From CAZKWG01 sp964615375 (lineage in GTDB: Bacteria > Myxococcota_A > UBA796 > CAZKWG01): a stretch of DNA of 5,137 nt. Every line of letters begins with the position of its first letter. The stretch's first letter is position 1. Positions 1-5,137 of the stretch are shown in pieces. The notes below the pieces were generated by a model. That model was given only the letters and a program-made list of their open reading frames with translations. It ran no database searches and had not been told where the DNA came from. The translations under genes were made by a program, and so were the position numbers. The DNA lies in the NCBI GenBank assembly GCA_964615375.1, contig CAZTOW010000116.1, positions 1-5,137 on the forward strand, in the 5' to 3' direction.

Positions 1-27
1 TGTCAGACTCTTTCATTCTTTCCTCTC

Positions 28-44
28 CGCCGGTTTGACCGGCG
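28..44. repeat. Perfect 7-bp inverted repeat with 3-nt loop in the operon leader
   Basis: The arms CGCCGGT (28-34) and ACCGGCG (38-44) are exact reverse complements around the loop TTG. The hairpin ends 3 nt before the GGAG ribosome-binding site of the first gene. No T-tract follows on either strand, so it does not look like an intrinsic terminator. It could be a leader hairpin affecting translation or mRNA stability, an operator dyad, or chance in GC-rich DNA. The surrounding bases 1-27 are pyrimidine-rich and AT-richer than the genes. A promoter may lie there or further upstream, but I cannot identify convincing -35 and -10 boxes. Confidence 0.5.
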
Positions 45-47
45 CAC

Positions 48-51
48 GGAG
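48..51 (+). promoter_or_regulatory. Ribosome-binding site of the DUF697-like gene
   Basis: GGAG lies 5 nt before the ATG at 57 and supports that start for the small hydrophobic protein. The hairpin at 28-44 sits just upstream of it. Confidence 0.55.
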
Positions 52-56
52 CCCCG

Positions 57-398
57 ATGACCGACCGATCCATCATCCACGTCTTCGCCGCCGTCGCGGG
101 CGGGGTGGGCCTGGGGCTGGCGCAGCTCCCGGGCTCGGACGCCCCGGTGCTGGTCGCCCTGCAGACGGCGATGATCCTGGCCCTGGCCGACCGCCACCAC
201 GTCCCGATGACCCGCGCCGCCGCGGCGGAGATCGCGCTGACCATGGCGGCGACGATGGTGGGGCGCGGGCTCTCGCAGCTCCTGCTGGGCTGGATCCCCG
301 TGCTGGGGAATGCGGCGAACGCTGTGACGGCCGTCCTGGTGACCGAGGGCGTCGGAAGGTTCTCGTTACGCTGGTTCCAGCAGCAGGATCCGACGTGA
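57..398 (+). CDS. Small hydrophobic DUF697-like membrane protein
   Basis: This encodes 113 aa, mostly hydrophobic. Hydrophobic segments lie at about residues 7-25, 29-46, 57-80 and 86-98. Seen directly: an LQTAMILALADRHHVP block (35-50), a PVLGNAANA turn (81-89) and a TEGVGRF segment (96-102). This order resembles DUF697 (PF05128), which usually forms the C-terminal membrane-associated part of larger YcjF-type or GTPase proteins. Here there is no GTPase domain, so it is a stand-alone version. Its TGA overlaps the GTG start of the reverse transcriptase (GTGA), which indicates translational coupling to the adaptation genes. Its function is unknown; a membrane-localising or envelope-sensing partner of the module is inference only. 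The family call is from memory of the motif pattern, so another small membrane family is possible. The ATG start is supported by GGAG at 48-51. Confidence 0.75.
   Translation: MTDRSIIHVFAAVAGGVGLGLAQLPGSDAPVLVALQTAMILALADRHHVPMTRAAAAEIALTMAATMVGRGLSQLLLGWIPVLGNAANAVTAVLVTEGVGRFSLRWFQQQDPT
385..388 (+). promoter_or_regulatory. Ribosome-binding site that decides the GTG start of the reverse transcriptase
   Basis: AGGA lies 6 nt before the GTG at 395, inside the last codons of the DUF697-like gene. The open frame extends back to base 35, but the upstream translation is Pro/Gly/Arg-rich low complexity antisense to nothing recognisable and would overlap the first gene almost entirely. The GTG in a GTGA stop-start overlap is therefore the best start. 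Confidence 0.55.
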
Positions 399-1438
399 CC
401 CCGCTCCGCGAGGCGCTGACGCTGGAGCGCCTGGAGCAGGGCTGGGCCCGCGCCCGCCGCTCCCCGGGGCCGGGCGTCGATGGGGTCCACGGGGCGCGCT
501 TCCAGGCGCGGCTGCAGCCCCGGCTCGCCCGCCTGCGCGAGGCCCTGCTCGGCGGCACCTATGCGCCCGCGCCGCTGCTCCGCCGCGTCCGCCCGAAGCC
601 CGACGGGGGCGAGCGCGTGCTGGGCATCCCCACGATGACCGATCGGGTGGCCCAGCAGGCGGTCCTGCTGTGCGCGGCGGAGCTGGACGGGCGCCTGCTG
701 CCCGGGGTCCACGGCTACCGGCCGGGGCGCTCGCCCGCCACCGCGATCCGGCACCTCCTGGAGCAGATCGGGGCCCGCCCCACGCTGGAGATCGTGCAGG
801 CGGACGTCCGCTCCATGTTCGACGAGCTGGAGCACGGGCGCCTGTCGCGGGCCTGCGCCGAGGCGTGGGAGGATCCACTCTGGCTGGATCTGTGCGGGCG
901 CTGGGCGCGGGCCTGGGCCACCAGCCCCGGGCGCGGTGTGCCCCAGGGGGCGCCGCTCTCGCCGATGCTGGCGAACCTGTACATGGCGTGTAACGTCGAT
1001 GTACAGCTCCAGGGCGCCCAGGGGCCGGGCGCCTCCTGGCTCTCGCCCAACGCCCGCGGCTCCGCCCGAGCCCGCCTCAGCGCGGCCCGTCAGGTCCTGC
1101 ACCAGGCGATCCTTCACGCGCGCGCCGAGCCCGCCCGCCTCCAGCCCGCGCCCGAGCTCTGCGCCTGGATCCGCTACGGAGACGATCTGGTGCTGGCCAG
1201 CGCGCGGCGGGGCGGCGGGCTCGCGCTCCTGCGCTGGCTGGACGGGCTGTGCCGCGCGGCGGGGCTGGCCCTGGGCGACCGGAAGACGGTGATCTGCGCC
1301 AGCCGGGACCGCATGCCGCTCCCACGCCCTATCCTCGGCGTGCCCATGCAGATCGTCCACGGCCCGGGAGGCTGGTCGCTCTCGGCCGCCGGGCCGGTCA
1401 TCACCGCGTGTAACACCCTGTATCCCTGGGAGATCTGA
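395..1438 (+). CDS. Stand-alone group II-like CRISPR-associated reverse transcriptase
   Basis: With the GTG start this is 347 aa. It is an RNA- or DNA-templated DNA polymerase, probably making DNA for spacer acquisition. Visible motifs: GVDG (27-30, typical of group II-like RTs); RT2-type IPTMTDRVAQQAV starting at I78; motif A ADVRSMFD with catalytic D137; motif B GVPQGAPLSPMLAN (181-194); motif C YGDD (261-264), the two metal-binding aspartates; motif D LGDRKT (K297); and an LG turn at 314-315 like RT7. The box is YGDD rather than the commoner YADD. The 63 residues between motif B and YGDD are Ala/Arg/Pro-rich and longer than in compact RTs. The protein ends about 30 residues after RT7, so it lacks the maturase/thumb X domain and endonuclease of intron RTs, and it is not fused to Cas1 or Cas6. 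Position immediately before the primase, cas1 and cas2 supports a role in adaptation rather than retrohoming. The RT call is secure; the substrate is inferred. Confidence 0.93.
   Translation: MTPLREALTLERLEQGWARARRSPGPGVDGVHGARFQARLQPRLARLREALLGGTYAPAPLLRRVRPKPDGGERVLGIPTMTDRVAQQAVLLCAAELDGRLLPGVHGYRPGRSPATAIRHLLEQIGARPTLEIVQADVRSMFDELEHGRLSRACAEAWEDPLWLDLCGRWARAWATSPGRGVPQGAPLSPMLANLYMACNVDVQLQGAQGPGASWLSPNARGSARARLSAARQVLHQAILHARAEPARLQPAPELCAWIRYGDDLVLASARRGGGLALLRWLDGLCRAAGLALGDRKTVICASRDRMPLPRPILGVPMQIVHGPGGWSLSAAGPVITACNTLYPWEI
1428..1432 (+). promoter_or_regulatory. Ribosome-binding site of the primase-polymerase gene
   Basis: GGGAG lies 8 nt before the ATG at 1441, within the last codons of the reverse transcriptase gene. 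The RT stop is only 2 nt before the ATG. Confidence 0.6.
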
Positions 1439-1440
1439 GC

Positions 1441-3123
1441 ATGGACGAGATCCTGGCCCTGCTGGACCTGGGCCTCCTGGACGAGGCCCGCGCCGCGCTA
1501 CGGGAGCGCCTCGTCGCCCGTCAGGACGAGGTGGGCGGCCACGCCGAGGAGGCGCGGATGGCGGAGCGCCTCGGCCTGTCCAGCGCCGCGATCCGCGCCT
1601 GGCAGCTCGCCTTGCGGGACGATCCGCAGGACCGGGAGGCCTGGCGGGCGCTCGGGCAGCTCTACGCCGAGCGTGGGGAGCTGGAACGATCCGAGCACTG
1701 TCGGGCGAGCCTCCTGAAGCTGGGCGTTACAGAGGTGGAATTCCAACCGTCGCGACCCGACGACGAGCCGGCGCCCGGCCCCTCCGACGCCGATCTCGTC
1801 CGCTTCGTCCACCTCTTCGCCGGGCGGGAGGACGTGCACGCTCGGATGTGGCGGGACGCGCGACGTGGGGTCGGCTACAGCCCGGTCGAGGGCGGGCTGA
1901 CGCCCGAGCTGGCGCGGGCTCACCTGGAGGGGCGGCTGACGCTGGGCGTCTACCCGCTGCGCCACGACGAGACCGTGGGCTTCTTCGCGATCGATCTGGA
2001 CGCCACGAAGAGCGCGCTGGAGGCCGCGCAGGGTGACGCCGGGCGCTCAGCCGTATTACGGGCCGCCATCGCCGAGGAGGGGCTGCGCCTGCTCGCCGGC
2101 CTGCGCGCGCTGGGGCTGAGCCCGCTCCTGGAGGACTCCGGGCAGAAGGGGCGACACCTCTGGTGCTTCCTGCCCGAGCCCGCCCCCGCCGCCGAGGTCT
2201 GCGCGCTGGGCGCGAAGATACTAGATACATTCATGTCACGTAACACCATGTTACACCTCGAGTTCTTCCCGAAGCAGCCGAGGGTTGGAGAGGGTGGCCT
2301 CGGCAACCTCATCAAGCTCCCCCTGGGCGTCCACCTGGGGAGCGGGCGCCGGTCCACCCTGCTGGACGACGCGGGGGAGCCCCTGCGCGAGCCGCTCGCC
2401 GCCTTGCGCGCGGTCGTCCGCGTCCCGCTCGCCGCGCTCGGGCCCCTGCCGGAGCCGCCGCCCACCCCCGCTGCTCCCCCAGAGAGCCCTCGGCCCACCC
2501 CCAGCGCCAGCGCCGAGCGCCCCTGGTCCGAGGCCGACTTCGACGCGCATCCGCAGGTCGGCGCCGTGCTCTCCGGCTGCCCCGTGCTGCGCGAGGTGGT
2601 CCGCGGTGCGCTGAGCGAGCGGGCCCTCTCGCGCGACGCCGCCGTCGTGCTGGAGCACACGCTCGGCCACCTCCCCGCCGGCGTGCGGGCCTGTAACTAC
2701 CTCTTCGAGCGGGTCCCCGGCTTCCCCGCGTCCACCCGCCTGGGCGCGCCCCACCGCGGCAGCCCGAGCTCCTGCGCCCGTGTGCGCGCCCGCCTGCCCG
2801 AGCTCGCCGCCCGCTGCGCCTGCGCCTTCCCCGAGGCCCCCGGCCAGTACCCCCACCCGCTCCGCCACCTGGAGGGCGCGCCCCCGCCGCCGCCCGCCCC
2901 CTCGCTGGACGAGCTGTTGACCAGCTACGCGCGGGCCCTGGACCGGGCGCGGCAGCTCGCCCTGGAGGAGCAGGCGCTGCGCCGCGCCGCCCTGGCCGCC
3001 CTCTCCCGGGTCCCCGGCGGGCGCTGGGCCGTCTCTGGCGGGGAGTGGCGGGTCGAGGGCAGCGCGGACCTGCCCGAGCTCTGCTGGGTGCCGAGCGAGG
3101 CCCGCGGGGAGGGGACAGGATGA
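1441..3123 (+). CDS. CRISPR-associated primase-polymerase (CAPP; AEP superfamily)
   Basis: The 560-aa product is expected to prime and extend DNA, probably supplying or completing prespacers for Cas1-Cas2. Domains in order: (1) residues ~1-95, helical TPR-like repeats, clearest in the helix pair around 48-94; (2) ~118-330, an archaeo-eukaryotic primase core of the TOTE/CAPP kind, opening with FVHLFAGREDVHAR (122-135). Motif I is AIDLD (D185, D187, metal binding). Motif II is S233-x5-H239. An FPKQ block (276-279) is followed by GNLIKLP (288-294) and GRRSTLLD. (3) A proline-rich linker, ~335-360. (4) A C-terminal region with GCPVLREV and cysteines C380, C418, C445, C459 and C461, resembling the PriL/PriCT-like part of related primases and possibly holding an Fe-S cluster or zinc. 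(5) A helix at ~489-521. The motifs, order and position beside RT, cas1 and cas2 make the family call strong; the metal centre is inference. Its stop overlaps the cas1 start (ATGA). Confidence 0.9.
   Translation: MDEILALLDLGLLDEARAALRERLVARQDEVGGHAEEARMAERLGLSSAAIRAWQLALRDDPQDREAWRALGQLYAERGELERSEHCRASLLKLGVTEVEFQPSRPDDEPAPGPSDADLVRFVHLFAGREDVHARMWRDARRGVGYSPVEGGLTPELARAHLEGRLTLGVYPLRHDETVGFFAIDLDATKSALEAAQGDAGRSAVLRAAIAEEGLRLLAGLRALGLSPLLEDSGQKGRHLWCFLPEPAPAAEVCALGAKILDTFMSRNTMLHLEFFPKQPRVGEGGLGNLIKLPLGVHLGSGRRSTLLDDAGEPLREPLAALRAVVRVPLAALGPLPEPPPTPAAPPESPRPTPSASAERPWSEADFDAHPQVGAVLSGCPVLREVVRGALSERALSRDAAVVLEHTLGHLPAGVRACNYLFERVPGFPASTRLGAPHRGSPSSCARVRARLPELAARCACAFPEAPGQYPHPLRHLEGAPPPPPAPSLDELLTSYARALDRARQLALEEQALRRAALAALSRVPGGRWAVSGGEWRVEGSADLPELCWVPSEARGEGTG
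2218..2256 (+). other. AT-rich rare-codon patch inside the primase gene
   Basis: Only 14 of these 39 bases are G or C, in a gene otherwise made almost entirely of G/C-ending codons. The codons include ATA, CTA, ACA, TCA and TTA, which are scarce elsewhere in the window. The patch encodes residues 260-272, just before the conserved FPKQ block of the catalytic core. It also contains the small dyad GTAAC-ACCAT-GTTAC (2240-2254). It could be a translational pause before folding of the active site, an internal regulatory site, or a mosaic remnant of transferred sequence. Confidence 0.6.
3106..3114 (+). promoter_or_regulatory. Strong purine-rich ribosome-binding site deciding the cas1 start
   Basis: GGGGAGGGG ends 5 nt before the ATG at 3120. 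The open frame begins at 3045, but only the ATG at 3120 has this site, and it gives the typical Cas1 N-terminus. The ATG overlaps the primase TGA as ATGA, so cas1 translation is likely coupled. Confidence 0.7.
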
Positions 3124-4157
3124 GCCGCGTCGTCGCCCTCATCGGCCACCGCGCGCGCCTCGTCGTGCGCGGCGAGGCCCTGCACACGGAGAAGGACGGG
3201 GCGCTGGTCGGGGCCGTGCCCACCCACGAGATCGAGGCCGTCCACCTCTACGGGCGGGCGGATCTCAGCCCCGAGGCCCGCAACCTCCTGCTGCGCGAGG
3301 GCATCGACGTCGTCTTCCTGACCCTGGACGGTCGCTTTCGGGGGCGGCTGGAGGGCGCCGGGAGCCGCTGGGGCGACCGTCGGCTGGCGCAGTACCGGCT
3401 CATCGACGACCCCGCGCGGCGCCTCGGCTTCGCCACCCGCCTCATCGCCGGCAAGATCGCCAACCAGCGCGCCGTCCTCGTGCGGCGCCAGGAGAAGCTG
3501 AGGGACGAGGCCGTCGCCGACGCGCTGGCCGCGCTGCGCGCCTTGGAGGAGCGCGCCCGCTCGGTCTCCAGCGTGGACGCTCTGCGCGGCGTCGAGGGGA
3601 CCGCCGCCAGCCTCTACTTCGGAGCCTTCGGGCGGGTGCTCAGCAACCCGCGCTTCACCTTCGCCGGCCGCACCCGCTACCCGCCGCGCGACCCGGTCAA
3701 CGCCATGCTCTCCTACGGCTACGCCCTCCTGCTGGTGCGCGTGGACGCCGCCATCCGGACCGCCGGCCTCGACGCCCACCTCGGCGTCCTGCACGAGCCC
3801 AACCGCGGCGCCCCCGCGCTCGCCCTCGACCTCATGGAGGAGCTCCGCCCCGCCGTGGACGGCGTCGTGCTCGCCCTCCTGAACCTGCGCCAGCTCGACC
3901 CCGAGGACTTCCGGGAGCCCGAGCCCGAGGAGCTCGGCGAGCGCGCGGAGCTGGCCGGGGGCGCCTGCTTCCTCGGGCCCACCGGCCGCGCCGTCCTGCT
4001 GCGCGCCTGGGAGCGGCGCCTGGACGATCGCGCCCCCCACCCCACCGGCGAGAGGCGCTGGACCCTGCGCGATCTCATCGTCGAGCAGGCCCGGCAGGCC
4101 GCCCGCCTCATGGAGGGCGAGGCCGACACCTGGCGCCCCCTCGACCTGCGGAGCTGA
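3120..4157 (+). CDS. cas1: CRISPR-associated endonuclease/integrase Cas1
   Basis: This 345-aa protein has the usual Cas1 length. Cas1 is the metal-dependent integrase that, with Cas2, inserts prespacers at the leader end of a CRISPR array. The N-terminal beta-rich domain covers about residues 1-85, with the typical EIEAVHLYGRADLSPEA and GIDVVFL stretches. The helical catalytic domain follows. Catalytic residues are all visible: E159 in VEGTAASLYF, H225 in GVLHEPNRG, and D237 plus E240 in LALDLMEELRP, matching the E/H/D(E) set of active Cas1. NPRFTFAGRTRYPPRDPVNAMLSYGYALL is also a standard Cas1 region. There is no fusion to RT or Cas6. It overlaps the primase gene by 4 nt and precedes cas2 by 3 nt, so all are expressed together. 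The sequence looks intact and functional. The subtype of the parent CRISPR system cannot be read from Cas1 by eye. Confidence 0.98.
   Translation: MSRVVALIGHRARLVVRGEALHTEKDGALVGAVPTHEIEAVHLYGRADLSPEARNLLLREGIDVVFLTLDGRFRGRLEGAGSRWGDRRLAQYRLIDDPARRLGFATRLIAGKIANQRAVLVRRQEKLRDEAVADALAALRALEERARSVSSVDALRGVEGTAASLYFGAFGRVLSNPRFTFAGRTRYPPRDPVNAMLSYGYALLLVRVDAAIRTAGLDAHLGVLHEPNRGAPALALDLMEELRPAVDGVVLALLNLRQLDPEDFREPEPEELGERAELAGGACFLGPTGRAVLLRAWERRLDDRAPHPTGERRWTLRDLIVEQARQAARLMEGEADTWRPLDLRS
4150..4153 (+). promoter_or_regulatory. Ribosome-binding site of cas2
   Basis: GGAG lies 7 nt before the ATG at 4161 and overlaps the last two sense codons of cas1. Confidence 0.55.
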
Positions 4158-4160
4158 GCC

Positions 4161-4445
4161 ATGCGCGTCGTGCTGACCTACGACATCTCCTCCGACGGGC
4201 GCCGCGCGCGCCTCTTCAAGCGCCTGAAAAAGCTCTTGAACCCCGTGCAGTTCAGCGTCTTCGAGGGCGACCTGCCCCCCGCCGAGCTCGGGCGGCTGGA
4301 GCACCTGCTGGGCCGCACCCTGGACCTCGGCACCGACAGCGTCCGCGTCTACAGCCTCTGCCGCGCCTGCGCGGGTCTGGTCCGTGTGTATGGCGTCGCG
4401 CCGGAGCTCCCCGACCCGGACGCGCCGCTGATCGTGGGGGAGTAG
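4161..4445 (+). CDS. cas2: CRISPR-associated protein Cas2
   Basis: The product is 94 aa, normal for Cas2. Cas2 is a ferredoxin-fold dimer that bridges two Cas1 dimers and scaffolds prespacer integration. The diagnostic N-terminal strand VVLTYDISSDGRRARLFK places the conserved Asp at D8, followed by the LLNPVQFSVFEGDL strand-turn (about 26-39) and a DSVRVYSLC strand near 59-67. It has no Cas3 or DEDDh nuclease fusion. It starts 3 nt after the cas1 stop and is the last gene of the tight run; the next gene is 53 nt away. Nothing indicates decay. Confidence 0.97.
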   Translation: MRVVLTYDISSDGRRARLFKRLKKLLNPVQFSVFEGDLPPAELGRLEHLLGRTLDLGTDSVRVYSLCRACAGLVRVYGVAPELPDPDAPLIVGE

Positions 4446-4498
4446 TCGGGGCTCGTCTCGCCGCTCTTGCCGAGCTACGCTCTCTTCAGGAGTCTCCT
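4446..4498 (+). promoter_or_regulatory. Gap after cas2: ribosome-binding site and possible weak promoter for the next gene
   Basis: AGGAG (4488-4492) lies 6 nt before the ATG at 4499. It forms one arm of the dyad AGGAG-T-CTCCT (4488-4498), which directly abuts the start codon. TACGCT (4476-4481) could serve as a -10 box in GC-rich DNA, but no good -35 stands 16-18 nt upstream. A 5-bp GCTCG/CGAGC pair (4451-4455 and 4471-4475) has a 15-nt loop and no T-tract, so I do not call a terminator. Read-through from cas2 is plausible. The ribosome-binding site is well supported; the promoter is not. Confidence 0.4.
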
Positions 4499-5137
4499 AT
4501 GTCTGCTCACCTGCGCCCGCTCGCCTTGTCTCTGCTCCTTCTCAGCGCTCCGGCCCTCGGCAAGCCGACTCTGGAGGAGCGCCTGACCCGTCAGGAAGAG
4601 CGCGTCACCGCGCTGGAGGCGAAGGCCGAGGCGCTACAACCTGCGCTCTGGCTGTTCGGCTCGGCGCTGGTGGGCGGGGTCGCCGCGCTGGCGGTGAGCT
4701 TCTATTGGACGAAGCGGGCGGCCGACCGGACCATCGCCGAGGCCGTGGGCCTGAAGACACGCGAGCTGCACCAGCTCGTGGAAGAGCGGGACCTGGGCAC
4801 CTGGGTGCGCGAACGTTGCGTGATCGTCATCGTCGGGCCCGACGGAGACGATGGGCTGAAGCGGCGCCTGCTGCGCGACGGGTGGAAGAAGGTGAGCACC
4901 GCGAGCGCGCTGGATGGATCGGAGGAGGCGGTGGAGCGCGCCCTGCGCGAGACGGCCGAGGCCAGCCTGGTGGTCTTCGACCGCCTGCCCGAGGAGCGGC
5001 TGGTCTACCTCTGCCAGCGACGCGGGGTGCGCGAGCTGCGCTACGCGGGCTTCACCCGGGAGTATTACAAGAACCTCCCTACGGATCTTCCATTCCATGA
5101 GTCCACCGCATTGCTCGGACAATTTCTGTCCGACATG
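4499..5137 (+). CDS. Membrane-anchored protein with Rossmann-like cytosolic domain (3' end outside window)
   Basis: The frame is open for 213 codons to the window edge, so the C-terminus is missing. Seen in order: residues 1-21, a short basic N-terminus and LALSLLLLSAPALG core, like a Sec signal peptide ending near G21; 24-47, a heptad-like charged coiled coil (LEERLTRQEERVTALEAK); 49-69, a transmembrane helix (ALWLFGSALVGGVAALAVSF) followed by basic WTKR; 74-105, a helical linker; and 107-185, an alternating alpha/beta domain. The strands are VIVIVG (108-113), KKVST (130-134), SLVVFDR (156-162) and RELRYAG (178-184), in the style of receiver, TIR or other Rossmannoid domains. The predicted topology puts the coiled coil outside and the alpha/beta domain in the cytoplasm. 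I do not recognise the family. It lies 53 nt after cas2 on the same strand and may be an accessory or effector of the locus, or merely a neighbour. The start is supported by AGGAG at 4488-4492. Base composition drops in GC near the right edge. Confidence 0.8.
   Translation, partial: MSAHLRPLALSLLLLSAPALGKPTLEERLTRQEERVTALEAKAEALQPALWLFGSALVGGVAALAVSFYWTKRAADRTIAEAVGLKTRELHQLVEERDLGTWVRERCVIVIVGPDGDDGLKRRLLRDGWKKVSTASALDGSEEAVERALRETAEASLVVFDRLPEERLVYLCQRRGVRELRYAGFTREYYKNLPTDLPFHESTALLGQFLSDM
5115..5133. repeat. 7-bp inverted repeat in the AT-richer end of the window
   Basis: TCGGACA (5115-5121) and TGTCCGA (5127-5133) are exact reverse complements around ATTTC. They lie within the open frame of the membrane-anchored protein. 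Only one copy is present in the window, so it is not evidence of a CRISPR repeat. It may be chance or a site near the end of that gene. Confidence 0.45.

Noticed and set aside
1..56. Possible end of a CRISPR array or leader at the left edge
   Set aside because: Only a single hairpin is present and no repeated unit of 25-40 bases is seen anywhere in the window.
35..394. 5' extension of the reverse transcriptase frame back to a TTG at 35
   Set aside because: The extension translates to Pro/Gly/Arg-rich low complexity, overlaps the DUF697-like gene almost completely, and is not needed for any RT motif. GTG at 395 has its own ribosome-binding site.
365..2695. Recurring GTAAC/GTTAC pentamers as a possible recognition motif
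   Set aside because: About seven copies on both strands is not far above what chance allows, and their spacing is irregular.
989..2697. Every Cys-Asn pair (989, 1408, 2692) is written TGT AAC although most Cys codons here are TGC
   Set aside because: Only three cases exist, TGCA is not avoided elsewhere in the window, and the pattern may be chance or codon-pair bias.
2925..4304. Long open frame of 459 codons on the minus strand opposite cas1
   Set aside because: It lies fully antisense to an unmistakable cas1/cas2 pair, has low-complexity composition without motifs, and is a typical shadow frame in GC-rich DNA.
4446..4487. Intrinsic terminator after cas2
   Set aside because: The only pairing is a 5-bp stem with a 15-nt loop and no T-tract.
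4634..5122. Minus-strand frame of 162 codons opposite the membrane-anchored protein
   Set aside because: The + strand frame shows a signal peptide, coiled coil, transmembrane helix and an ordered alpha/beta pattern with a good ribosome-binding site. The minus frame shows no comparable organisation.

Overview
The window is a very GC-rich stretch of bacterial DNA, densely packed with genes that all read on the + strand. Codons end mostly in G or C, genes overlap or abut, and ribosome-binding sites are GGAG-type. This fits a high-GC bacterium such as a myxobacterium-like (Myxococcota/deltaproteobacterial) lineage. That placement is an inference from composition and style only; nothing in the window fixes the taxon.

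Layout: bases 1-56 are a short AT-richer leader with a 7-bp hairpin. A five-gene run follows. It holds a small hydrophobic DUF697-like protein (57-398), a stand-alone group II-like reverse transcriptase (395-1438), a CRISPR-associated primase-polymerase of the archaeo-eukaryotic primase superfamily (1441-3123), cas1 (3120-4157) and cas2 (4161-4445). Junctions are -4, +2, -4 and +3 nt, so this is almost certainly one transcription unit with translational coupling. After a 53-nt gap comes a sixth gene, open at the right edge (4499-5137). It encodes a predicted signal peptide or first membrane helix, a short coiled coil, a transmembrane helix and a Rossmann-like cytosolic domain.

How the genes may work together: Cas1-Cas2 is the spacer integrase. 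The reverse transcriptase could copy RNA into DNA, and the primase-polymerase could prime and synthesise or fill in a DNA strand. The operon therefore looks like an adaptation module that makes or completes its own prespacers, possibly from RNA. Association of primase-polymerases (CAPP) and RTs with cas1-cas2 is already known. The less familiar elements are the DUF697-like membrane protein coupled to the RT and the membrane-anchored protein directly downstream. No CRISPR array, interference effector, Cas6 or Cas4 lies in this window, so the CRISPR type cannot be assigned. RT-linked adaptation modules most often accompany type III systems.
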